Shown one piece after another: positions 1 through 5,274 of a stretch of DNA of 5,274 nt. Origin of the DNA: Bacteroidales bacterium (GTDB taxonomy: Bacteria; Bacteroidota; Bacteroidia; Bacteroidales; DTU049); assembly GCA_030017935.1 (NCBI GenBank), contig JASEGF010000157.1, positions 1 to 5,274 on the forward strand, in the 5' to 3' direction. A program made the position numbers and the translations under genes. Below the pieces are notes generated by a model. It was not told where the DNA came from and searched no databases. It saw only the letters and a list, made by a program, of their open reading frames with translations. The stretch's first letter is position 1, and each line of letters begins with the position of its first letter.

Positions 1-215
1 TTAAAAATAAAATATCAGGTACTGTTTATGTACAATTTGTTGTTGAAAAAGATGGTAGTATTAGTGATGTTAAAGTTGTTAGAGGGATAGGTGGTGGCTG
101 TGATGAAGAGGCTGTAAGAGTAATAACAAAAATGCCTAATTGGATACCTGCAAAGCATAAAGGCATACCAGTGAGATTTTTTTATGTAATACCTATTACA
201 TTTGTACTACCATAG
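1..215 (+). CDS. TonB C-terminal domain protein, 3' end only (5' end outside the window)
   Basis: The third forward frame is open from the left edge to TAG at 213-215 and gives the last 70 residues. Seen: it opens with KNKISGTVYVQFVVEKDGSI, continues with DVKVVRGIGGGCDEEAVRVI and then MPNWIPAKHKGIPV, and ends in ITFVLP. This is the typical Bacteroidetes TonB C-terminal domain: the GxVyVqFvVekDGsI strand, the GGGCDEEAvrv helix and the MPxWxPgkxxGxPV strand. Known of the family: the domain crosses the periplasm and binds the TonB box of outer-membrane transporters, passing on energy from the inner-membrane ExbB/ExbD motor. The N-terminal membrane anchor and linker lie before the window. The protein could therefore be classic TonB, a BlaR1-type peptidase with this domain, or another energy-transducing protein. 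The family call is firm; the exact paralogue is open. No strong terminator follows the stop. Confidence 0.9.
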   Translation, partial: KNKISGTVYVQFVVEKDGSISDVKVVRGIGGGCDEEAVRVITKMPNWIPAKHKGIPVRFFYVIPITFVLP

Positions 216-288
216 TTATTTAGATAAATACATAAAACAATTAATAAAAAATTGATATAAATATTTTAACTTTTCGTAGTTAATTGTG

Positions 289-296
289 TATATTTG
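289..296 (+). promoter_or_regulatory. Candidate Bacteroidetes -7 box (TATATTTG)
   Basis: TATATTTG matches the TAnnTTTG -7 consensus of the primary Bacteroidetes sigma factor. No clear -33 TTTG lies at the expected spacing of about 19 bp. A transcript would start near 303, more than 220 nt before the next gene, so the box would drive either a long leader or a small non-coding RNA, or be a chance match. Confidence 0.35.
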
Positions 297-435
297 CATC
301 GAACTAATAAGAAAAAACAAGTTTTTAGAGGTGCCCATAAGTTATCTTAAATAACATTGTGAAACTTGACAAATAATAAAATATTTAAACTATAACATAA
401 AAATGTTAAAAATACCCCCTATTCACTTCATATCC

Positions 436-443
436 TATTTTTG
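436..443 (+). promoter_or_regulatory. Candidate Bacteroidetes -7 box (TATTTTTG)
   Basis: TATTTTTG fits TAnnTTTG. There is no recognisable -33 element upstream. A start near 450 would give the glycosyltransferase gene a leader of about 75 nt. It may be a second promoter of that gene, but the box at 488-495 is better placed. Confidence 0.35.
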
Positions 444-487
444 CATTTAATAAAAAAATCTTATTCCCTCTATTTTTACGATTTCAT

Positions 488-495
488 TAAATTTG
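488..495 (+). promoter_or_regulatory. Likely promoter -7 box of the glycosyltransferase-uvrC transcript (TAAATTTG)
   Basis: TAAATTTG matches TAnnTTTG exactly. Transcription about 7 nt downstream would start near 502, leaving a leader of about 23 nt before the ATG at 525. The lepB promoter on the other strand gives almost the same leader length, which supports both calls. The -33 element is not evident. The bases from 491 to 506 recur exactly at 5146-5161. Confidence 0.55.
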
Positions 496-524
496 TAAAT
501 TAATTTTATCATTTATAATTTTTT

Positions 525-1295
525 ATGAGTATAAATAAACTTTCTGTAGTTATTATAACATATAATGAAGAAAAAAATATTGCACGCTGCATAAATTCTG
601 TTAATCAAATAGCTGATGAGGTAATAGTGGTAGATTCTCATTCAATAGATAAAACTAAAGAAATAGCAATATCTAATGGAGCTAAGGTGATAGAACATAC
701 ATTTGAAGGACATATTCAACAAAAAAATTTTGCTCTGCAGCAAGCTAATTTTTCTTGGGTATTATCATTAGATGCAGATGAGGCTTTATCTGATAAGTTA
801 AAAAACAAAATACAAGAAATAAAAAACAATCCTACAGCTGATGGATATACTATGAATAGGCTTACATATTATTGTGGTAGATGGATAAAACATACTGGCT
901 GGTATCCAGATAAGAAACTTAGACTCGTTCGTAAAGAACTAGCTCAGTGGAGTGGTATAAATCCTCATGACAGACTCGAGCTTATTAATAGTAAAAATAT
1001 TAAGCATATAAATGCTGATATACTTCACTATTCATACTACAGTCTATATGATCATCTAAATCAATTGGATAAATTCACTCTAATCTCTGCAAATGAACTG
1101 TATAAGGCTAAAATAAATCCAAATTTTTGGCATTTTTTTATAAAACCTGTTCATAAATTTTTAAATCATTATATTTACAAAGCTGGTTTTTTAGATGGAT
1201 ACGAAGGCTTTCAAATATCAATAATCTCTGCTTATGGTGTTTTTTTGAAATATGCTAAATTGAGAGAAATGTATAGAACCAATAAAAATATTTAA
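525..1295 (+). CDS. Family 2 glycosyltransferase, WaaE/KdtX-like
   Basis: The gene encodes 256 residues with a GT-A nucleotide-sugar-binding fold at the N terminus. Seen: LSVVIITYNEEKNIARCINS (6-25), the usual GT2 start; DEVIVVDSHSIDKT (31-44), the nucleotide-binding strand; and SLDADEA (81-87), whose D83-x-D85 is the metal-binding DXD motif. The C-terminal half carries YCGRWIKHTGWYPDKKLRL (116-134), NPHDRLEL (146-153) and GFLDGYEGFQISIISAYGVF (221-240). These match the WaaE/KdtX-like subgroup, named for an LPS-core glucosyltransferase. The inferred role is adding a sugar to LPS core or another envelope glycan at the inner face of the cytoplasmic membrane; donor and acceptor cannot be read from sequence. 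The start is well fixed: an in-frame TAA lies three codons before the ATG. No Shine-Dalgarno is present, as usual in this phylum. uvrC follows 31 bp after the stop on the same strand, so the two are probably co-transcribed. Confidence 0.88.
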   Translation: MSINKLSVVIITYNEEKNIARCINSVNQIADEVIVVDSHSIDKTKEIAISNGAKVIEHTFEGHIQQKNFALQQANFSWVLSLDADEALSDKLKNKIQEIKNNPTADGYTMNRLTYYCGRWIKHTGWYPDKKLRLVRKELAQWSGINPHDRLELINSKNIKHINADILHYSYYSLYDHLNQLDKFTLISANELYKAKINPNFWHFFIKPVHKFLNHYIYKAGFLDGYEGFQISIISAYGVFLKYAKLREMYRTNKNI

Positions 1296-1326
1296 ACTTA
1301 TAATAAAATTTTTTTAGCTAGCAACA

Positions 1327-3114
1327 ATGAATAAAGAGCAAATATCTATGATCTTAAGAACTCTACCCAAGAGTCCTGGTGTTTATAGATATTATGATAA
1401 AGATGATCATATTTTATATGTAGGCAAAGCAAAGAATTTAAAGAATAGAGTATCCTCATATTTTCGTACACAGCATAATAGTGCCAGACTAAGAATAATG
1501 GTTAATAAAATTGAACGTATCGAGACTACTGTTACTAATACTGAATTAGAGGCTCTACTACTTGAGAATAATATGATTAAAAACTTGAAGCCTCGTTATA
1601 ATATGCAATTAAAAGATGACAAAAGTTATCCATTCATTGCTATAACCAATGAGCCTTTTCCTCGTATCTTTTTAACTAGAAATAGACATATTCCTAATGC
1701 AGAATATTATGGCCCTTATGCTTCTGTGAGAAATGCAAAATCTTTATTAGAATTGATACACAAACTATTTCCACTGCGTACTTGTAAACTTAATTTATCT
1801 GAAGAAAAAATTAAAAATGGTAGCTACAAAGTATGTCTGGAGTATCATCTCAAAAAATGCAAAGGCCCATGTGTGGGATTGATAACCGAAAATGAATATG
1901 ATGATTATATAAATCTAGCTAGAGATATCATAAAAGGTAAAACTAAATTAGTAGAAAATTATCTTTATGAAAACATGCAAAAAGAAGCCAAAAATCTTAA
2001 TTTCGAGGAGGCGCAACAGTGGAAAATTAAATGGGAAAGATTAAAATCATATTCTTCTCGTAGCATTATAGTTACTAATCAAGAGAATAATTTAGATGCT
2101 ATTAATTTATTAGAAGATGATAATCAGGCATATATAGCAGCTATCAGAGTAGAAAATGGGTCAATAGTGAATAGTCGAGTTTTTCACATAGAAAAAAAAT
2201 TAAATGAATCTCCTGAAGAGCTTTTGCTTTATGCTATTGGAGAATTATTTGAACAATGGGATGGCTTACAACCTGAACTTATTGTCCCATATCCGATTTC
2301 TTTTCCTATCGATAATGTGCAAATAACTGTCCCTAAAAAAGGTTATAAAGCTGATTTATTGAAATTCTGTCTCCATAATGCGCAAGAGCGAAAAGCTGAA
2401 GATGACAAACGTAGATCTCTATCAGATCCTAATAGGTTTACTAATCAATTGTTAGAAAAAGTTAAAATGGATTTGCAATTACCTACTCTGCCAAAACGTA
2501 TTGAATGTTTCGACAATTCTAATATACAAGGTGCATATCCCGTATCTTCTTGTGTAGTATTTATAGATGGGAAACCTGCTAAAGCAGAATATAGAATTTT
2601 TAATGTTAAAACTGTAGAAGGGATAGATGATTTCGCTACAATGCATGAAGTGGTCTATCGTAGATATAAAAGGCAAAAGGATGAGAATAAACCGCTACCA
2701 GATCTAATAATTATTGATGGTGGTAAAGGACAATTACATGCTGCATATGATGCTTTGAAAGAATTAGAGTTAGATAATATTCCTATTATTGGAATAGCAA
2801 AAAGATTAGAAGAAATATATAAACCAAATGATTCTATGCCCTTGAATATTGATAAAAAAAGTCCTACTCTCAAACTCATACAGCGAGCTAGAGACGAAGC
2901 ACATAGATTTGGCATCACTCATCATCGCAAATTGCGTAGTAAAAATACTATAAAAACTCAATTAACTGATATCAAAGGTATAGGCCCAAAGACAGCTAAT
3001 AAATTATTAGAACATTTTGGCTCAGTTGAAAATATTAAAAATGCCCCAGATGAAGAAATAGAGACTATAATTGGTAAAGCTAAACTGAATATTTTGAAAG
3101 AAGCTATGAAATAA
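1327..3114 (+). CDS. uvrC: Excinuclease ABC subunit C (UvrC)
   Basis: UvrC is the nuclease of nucleotide excision repair; with UvrA and UvrB it cuts the damaged strand on both sides of a lesion. The 595 residues are full length for the family and all domains are present. GIY-YIG nuclease (about 14-95): PGVY at 17-20, YVGKAKNL at 31-38, and probable catalytic Y31, R41 and E80; it makes the 3' cut. Cysteines C153, C170, C178 and C182 match the four that hold the iron-sulfur cluster in E. coli UvrC. UVR motif (about 205-240), which contacts UvrB. RNase H-like nuclease (about 370-530), which makes the 5' cut: D396 in ECFDNSNIQG, D435 in GIDDFATM, D464 in IIIDGGKGQL, and H526 in RDEAHRFGI. Tandem helix-hairpin-helix (about 546-595), starting LTDIKGIGPKTANKLLEHFG. 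An in-frame TAG at 1315-1317 leaves ATG 1327 as the first possible start. The gene ends in tandem TAA TAA codons and converges with lepB. Confidence 0.98.
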   Translation: MNKEQISMILRTLPKSPGVYRYYDKDDHILYVGKAKNLKNRVSSYFRTQHNSARLRIMVNKIERIETTVTNTELEALLLENNMIKNLKPRYNMQLKDDKSYPFIAITNEPFPRIFLTRNRHIPNAEYYGPYASVRNAKSLLELIHKLFPLRTCKLNLSEEKIKNGSYKVCLEYHLKKCKGPCVGLITENEYDDYINLARDIIKGKTKLVENYLYENMQKEAKNLNFEEAQQWKIKWERLKSYSSRSIIVTNQENNLDAINLLEDDNQAYIAAIRVENGSIVNSRVFHIEKKLNESPEELLLYAIGELFEQWDGLQPELIVPYPISFPIDNVQITVPKKGYKADLLKFCLHNAQERKAEDDKRRSLSDPNRFTNQLLEKVKMDLQLPTLPKRIECFDNSNIQGAYPVSSCVVFIDGKPAKAEYRIFNVKTVEGIDDFATMHEVVYRRYKRQKDENKPLPDLIIIDGGKGQLHAAYDALKELELDNIPIIGIAKRLEEIYKPNDSMPLNIDKKSPTLKLIQRARDEAHRFGITHHRKLRSKNTIKTQLTDIKGIGPKTANKLLEHFGSVENIKNAPDEEIETIIGKAKLNILKEAMK

Positions 3115-3122
3115 TAAGTGTG

Positions 3123-3171
3123 TTTGAGTATAATTTATCACATAATTTCATTTTAATAAAAACTATTCAAA
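3123..3171. terminator. Weak hairpin in the uvrC/lepB convergent gap
   Basis: TTTGAGTA (3123-3130) can pair with TATTCAAA (3164-3171), with one G-U pair in the plus-strand RNA. Inside it TTTAT (3134-3138) can pair with ATAAA (3156-3160), leaving a symmetric 3 x 3 internal loop. It lies between two converging genes, where a shared terminator would be expected. There is no U-run after the stem on either strand, and the stem is mostly A-T, so the call is tentative. Confidence 0.25.
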
Positions 3172-3178
3172 ATATTTC

Positions 3179-4774
3179 TTATTTAGGAACTCTAAAAAGC
3201 TTATTCCACCTTATTTTACCATCGAATAATGAATAATCCTTATCTAGTGATAACCATACAAAAACTGGCTTGCCTACCATATGATCTTCAGGGATGAATC
3301 CCCAAAATCTAGAATCATAGCTATTATGCCTATTATCTCCCATGCCAAAATAATAATCCATTTGGAAAGTATATGTATTAGTAGGTTTATCGTTTATATA
3401 AATTATACCATTTTTAACATATAACTTATTATGTTCATAGGCGGTAATAATACGTTCGTAGAAACATAAATTATTTGTATCTAGCGATATAGTTACACCT
3501 TTTTTAGGAACAATAATAGGCCCGAAATTATCTTTATTCCAGGGATATTTAGGATCATGAGGGAAAATAGAGTAGTCCCAAGTGGTATCTTCACTTATTT
3601 TTAAAGGTTCAGCCATAATAGTACCATATTTTTTTAAAAATTTCTCTTTAATTTCTTCTGTCATAGGCAGTAATAGTACATTAGAAGGATAACCATAATA
3701 TTGAGCTTTCTGAGCAGATTGTCTAGCATCTTCTCTTGAAATCCCAGTAGACATTATTTGCTCTATAGATAAGTATCTATCTGGTTGCAATTTTACAATA
3801 TAATCAAACTGAACATATTTAGGAATAGGCATGGGTTCCCCATTTACATAAACCTGGCGATGAATTATTTGAATAGTGTCACCTGGTGTACCTATGCAGC
3901 GTTTGATGTAATTGTCTCTTTTGTCTACAGGACGCACTGTTATTTTCTCTGTTTGCAATAGATATTTACGAGCAGCATCATAGAATTTCTTATAATCTTT
4001 ATCTGTAAGACCATTACTTTGTGCCATTTGTACAGCGAAACTTCTAGTAATAGTATAAAAGCTCATTGCAGGTTCGGCTATCACAACTGTGTCGCCTTCT
4101 GGGAAATTAAATACTATCAATTTGTTGCTCTCTATGTTTTCTAAAGCAGGATAACGATAATATGGTAGTTGAATTAATTTAGAGTATGATGGAGTAGTTT
4201 TCGTCAAAGGTAAAATATTATGAGCAAAAGGAAATGATAGCGGTGTATTGGGGATGCGTACACCATAATGAATTTTACTAACAAACAAATAATCACCTAC
4301 AAGCATAGATTTTTCCATAGAACTAGTAGGTATAGTGTATGCTTCTAGAAAAAACATTCTAATAATCGTAGCTGCTACAACAGCAAAGATTATAGCTTCT
4401 ACCCATTCTTGGGTCTTACTTAATTTTTTGATTTTTTGCTCTCCAACTGGGATGTATCCATCTTTTATAAATCCTAAATATGGTAAATAAACAAATGGAA
4501 AAAGAATAATCAATATTTGATTTAAAATATTATAACGATTAAATCCTTTGAGTAACTCTATTAACATTAGCATTACCATGAATAAATTGATAAAAGGCAC
4601 CAAACTCCAAATTACCCATGACCATTTCTTACCAATTATTTTTGTCCATATCACTAAATTATATATTGGTACGAAAACTAACCAGAAATTGTATCCAGCT
4701 TTTCTATAAACAAATCCTAACCCTATTATGCATGCTAAAAAAAGCAATATAGTGATTATCATTACAATGTCCAT
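3179..4774 (-). CDS. lepB: Signal peptidase I with N-terminal DUF5684-like membrane domain
   Basis: LepB cleaves signal peptides from proteins exported by Sec or Tat, with its active site on the periplasmic face of the inner membrane. From the ATG at 4774 the protein has 531 residues, against about 324 in E. coli. Seen (ATG numbering): four hydrophobic segments near 2-23, 29-47, 53-75 and 83-103, then a membrane anchor at about 124-144. Next come the catalytic serine box TIPTSSMEKSM with S152, the lysine box KRCIGTPGD with K291, and box E, GDNRHNSYDSRFWG, at 479-492. The Ser/Lys dyad is intact. The Ser-Lys spacing of 139 residues (55 in E. coli) and a further insertion before box E make up much of the extra length; large insertions are common in Bacteroidetes LepB. 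Residues 27-103 resemble DUF5684, including FVPIYNLVIWTKIIGKKWSW. A TTG three codons upstream (4783) would give 534 residues. I prefer the ATG because it leaves a leader of about 22 nt. Confidence 0.95.
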   Translation of the reverse strand: MDIVMIITILLFLACIIGLGFVYRKAGYNFWLVFVPIYNLVIWTKIIGKKWSWVIWSLVPFINLFMVMLMLIELLKGFNRYNILNQILIILFPFVYLPYLGFIKDGYIPVGEQKIKKLSKTQEWVEAIIFAVVAATIIRMFFLEAYTIPTSSMEKSMLVGDYLFVSKIHYGVRIPNTPLSFPFAHNILPLTKTTPSYSKLIQLPYYRYPALENIESNKLIVFNFPEGDTVVIAEPAMSFYTITRSFAVQMAQSNGLTDKDYKKFYDAARKYLLQTEKITVRPVDKRDNYIKRCIGTPGDTIQIIHRQVYVNGEPMPIPKYVQFDYIVKLQPDRYLSIEQIMSTGISREDARQSAQKAQYYGYPSNVLLLPMTEEIKEKFLKKYGTIMAEPLKISEDTTWDYSIFPHDPKYPWNKDNFGPIIVPKKGVTISLDTNNLCFYERIITAYEHNKLYVKNGIIYINDKPTNTYTFQMDYYFGMGDNRHNSYDSRFWGFIPEDHMVGKPVFVWLSLDKDYSLFDGKIRWNKLFRVPK

Positions 4775-4802
4775 AATTAACAATTTTTTAAAAAATATTA
4801 TG

Positions 4803-4810
4803 CAAATATA
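4803..4810 (-). promoter_or_regulatory. Likely lepB promoter -7 box (TATATTTG on the minus strand)
   Basis: The plus strand reads CAAATATA, which is TATATTTG on the minus strand and matches TAnnTTTG. A start about 7 nt downstream, near 4796, gives a leader of about 22 nt to the ATG at 4774 and only about 13 nt to the TTG at 4783. No -33 TTTG is visible; a 20-bp palindrome occupies that place instead. Confidence 0.55.
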
Positions 4811-4818
4811 AACGTAAA

Positions 4819-4838
4819 AAATAAATAATTATTTATTT
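4819..4838. repeat. Perfect 20-bp palindrome upstream of lepB
   Basis: AAATAAATAA (4819-4828) is followed directly by its reverse complement TTATTTATTT (4829-4838). Relative to the predicted lepB start site near 4796 it covers about -23 to -42, the place of a -33 element. It could be an operator for a dimeric regulator or simply an A+T-rich chance palindrome. A second palindrome, ATTTTTTAAAAAAT at 4783-4796, lies at the predicted transcript start. Confidence 0.5.
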
Positions 4839-4936
4839 AGTTTTAATATTAATATCAAATTATAGGTTCTATGACGTTTAGTGTGTGTAAAGATTAAAAA
4901 AATAATTTTATTTATTATAAAGCAATTAAATATTAA

Positions 4937-4979
4937 CCTCAGAGTCACAATGAAGGCACAAAGAACACAGAGAATGATA
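4937..4979. repeat. Degenerate CACAGAG/CACAAAG repeat block, period about 9
   Basis: The block runs CCTCAGAGTCACAATG, then AAGGCACAAAGAACACAGAG and GAATGATA. It consists of CACA or CAGAG units separated by purine-rich spacers at about 9-nt intervals. It resembles the degenerate CACAGAG-CACAAAG intergenic sequences seen in many bacterial genomes, often near GxxExxY-type nuclease-like genes; that link is from memory. Confidence 0.6.
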
Positions 4980-5008
4980 GAATTAAATTGTCTAAACTAT
5001 TATTTGTT

Positions 5009-5032
5009 GGATTAAAGGATTTTAGGATTGAA
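5009..5032. repeat. Three 8-bp repeats of the form GGATTnnA
   Basis: Consecutive octamers GGATTAAA (5009-5016), GGATTTTA (5017-5024) and GGATTGAA (5025-5032) share GGATT and the final A. The block is preceded by TTTGTT. Confidence 0.65.
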
Positions 5033-5048
5033 TTTACTATTTATGCTT

Positions 5049-5068
5049 ATTTGTGTGCATTTGTGTAC
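5049..5068. repeat. Two 10-bp direct repeats ATTTGTGTRC
   Basis: ATTTGTGTGC (5049-5058) and ATTTGTGTAC (5059-5068) are adjacent and differ at one base. The reverse complement of the same unit appears at 5108-5116 (TACACAAAT), within CACAGATTTACACAAATT at 5100-5117. Confidence 0.65.
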
Positions 5069-5116
5069 AATAAATACCCACAATATTTATAATTTTATTC
5101 ACAGATTTACACAAAT
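5059..5116. repeat. Nested inverted repeat / hairpin
   Basis: The outer arms ATTTGTGTA (5059-5067) and TACACAAAT (5108-5116) are perfect 9-bp complements. Inside them ATAAATA (5070-5076) pairs perfectly with TATTTAT (5084-5090) around the 7-nt loop CCCACAA. The right side of the outer stem carries 17 unpaired bases (5091-5107), so the whole is asymmetric. It may be a structured RNA, a cruciform-prone site, or a by-product of the inverted ATTTGTGTA units. Confidence 0.5.
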
Positions 5117-5142
5117 TAATAATGATTGTTTAGTTTTTTGAG

Positions 5143-5150
5143 TACATTTG
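5143..5150 (+). promoter_or_regulatory. Candidate Bacteroidetes -7 box (TACATTTG)
   Basis: TACATTTG fits TAnnTTTG. The nearest TTG upstream (5126-5128) is only 14 bp away, too close for a standard -33 element. A transcript would start near 5157 and contain no ATG up to the window end, so any product is a non-coding RNA or a gene lying beyond the edge. Confidence 0.35.
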
Positions 5151-5188
5151 TAAATTAATTTATATCTTGCTAAACTCCCTATTTTATT

Positions 5189-5216
5189 ACTAATCACTAA
5201 TCATTAACCACTAATC
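5189..5216. repeat. Four tandem heptamers of the ACTAATC type
   Basis: The 7-bp unit occurs four times in a row: ACTAATC (5189-5195), ACTAATC (5196-5202), ATTAACC (5203-5209) and ACTAATC (5210-5216). Three copies are identical. The last ACTAAT can also pair with ATTAGT at 5224-5229 across an 8-nt loop. Confidence 0.75.
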
Positions 5217-5274
5217 AACTTTAATTAGTCGTCCCTTAAAAAGTCAATTTTAATATTTTATTTTAAAAAATAGA

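Larger units (their letters stand above)
216..524. other. Non-coding gap between tonB-like gene and glycosyltransferase gene
   Basis: This stretch of about 309 bp has no reading frame of useful length on either strand and no tRNA or rRNA that I can recognise. It is very A+T-rich. It holds three TAnnTTTG boxes (289-296, 436-443, 488-495), listed separately. It also has a weak hairpin, CAATT (238-242) with AATTG (250-254) and a 7-nt loop, too small to call a terminator. The 6-bp inverted pair AAAAAC/GTTTTT at 313-326 has only two bases between its arms. A possible mobile-element end lies near 328-345. Confidence 0.7.
4811..5274. other. Non-coding region upstream of lepB, rich in short-period repeats
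   Basis: No credible gene lies here on either strand. On the minus strand an open frame of about 50 codons crosses the repeat at 4937-4979 and reads LCVLCAFIV in part, but it has no ATG, GTG or TTG at a useful place. From 5151 to the end there is no ATG on the plus strand. The region holds five short-period repeat blocks, a nested hairpin, one TAnnTTTG box and a possible mobile-element end near 5228, each listed separately. Confidence 0.7.

Noticed and set aside
238..270. Hairpin CAATT/AATTG after the tonB-like stop as an intrinsic terminator
   Set aside because: The stem is only 5 bp with one G-C pair, and no U-run follows directly.
366..396. TTGACA (366-371) and TATAAC (391-396) as an E. 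coli-type sigma-70 promoter
   Set aside because: The spacing of 19 bp is long, and Bacteroidetes use TAnnTTTG promoters rather than this type. The match is likely in such A+T-rich DNA.
2479..2918. Two minus-strand open frames of 65 and 87 codons inside uvrC
   Set aside because: They lie antisense to conserved nuclease motifs of uvrC, have no recognisable domain or promoter, and are explained by the codon pattern of the sense gene.
4781..4783. TTG at 4783 as the lepB start
   Set aside because: It would leave only about 13 nt of leader from the predicted start site, while the ATG at 4774 gives about 22 nt, like the glycosyltransferase gene. It cannot be excluded without transcript or protein data.
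4824..4980. Minus-strand frame of about 50 codons reading LCVLCAFIV across the repeat block
   Set aside because: It lacks a usable start codon and its composition simply follows the CACAGAG-type repeat; such translations are typical spurious products of these repeats.
4974..5012. ATG at 4974 opening MIELNCLNYYLLD, considered as the start of a decayed GxxExxY-type gene
   Set aside because: The frame ends after 13 codons and none of the family's later motifs (GPGLLES and similar) is visible in any frame downstream.
1..5274. CRISPR array, tRNA, rRNA, prophage, defence system or toxin-antitoxin pair
   Set aside because: No regularly spaced direct repeats of CRISPR length, no cloverleaf or rRNA sequence, and no gene beyond the four described were found. 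The tandem units at 5009-5216 are 7-10 bp with no spacers.

Overview
The window is strongly A+T-rich DNA from a bacterium of the phylum Bacteroidetes (Bacteroidota). Four things point there: a TonB C-terminal domain of the usual Bacteroidetes type, a UvrC with the FDNSN form of its first nuclease motif, a very long signal peptidase I with large insertions, and several copies of the TAnnTTTG -7 promoter box with no Shine-Dalgarno sequences before the genes. The high A+T content, long non-coding gaps and repeat debris would suit a host-associated member such as the Amoebophilus/Cardinium group. That placement is a guess; the phylum is not.

Layout. Positions 1-215 hold the 3' end of a tonB-like gene. 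Positions 216-524 are a non-coding gap with three TAnnTTTG boxes; the last sits just upstream of a family 2 glycosyltransferase gene (525-1295). After 31 bp comes a complete uvrC (1327-3114), probably in the same transcript. A 64-bp convergent gap separates it from lepB on the minus strand (3179-4774), a signal peptidase I with an extra multi-spanning membrane domain at its N terminus. The lepB promoter box is at 4803-4810 on the minus strand, next to a perfect 20-bp palindrome. From about 4840 to the end there is no gene; this stretch holds five different short-period repeat blocks and a nested hairpin.

The genes do not form one pathway. TonB energises outer-membrane transport, the glycosyltransferase probably builds envelope glycans, UvrC incises damaged DNA, and LepB removes signal peptides from exported proteins. 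I found no new multi-gene system. The parts worth a second look are non-coding: the repeat cluster at 4937-5216, the palindrome over the lepB promoter, and a 16-bp promoter-proximal sequence that occurs in both large gaps.
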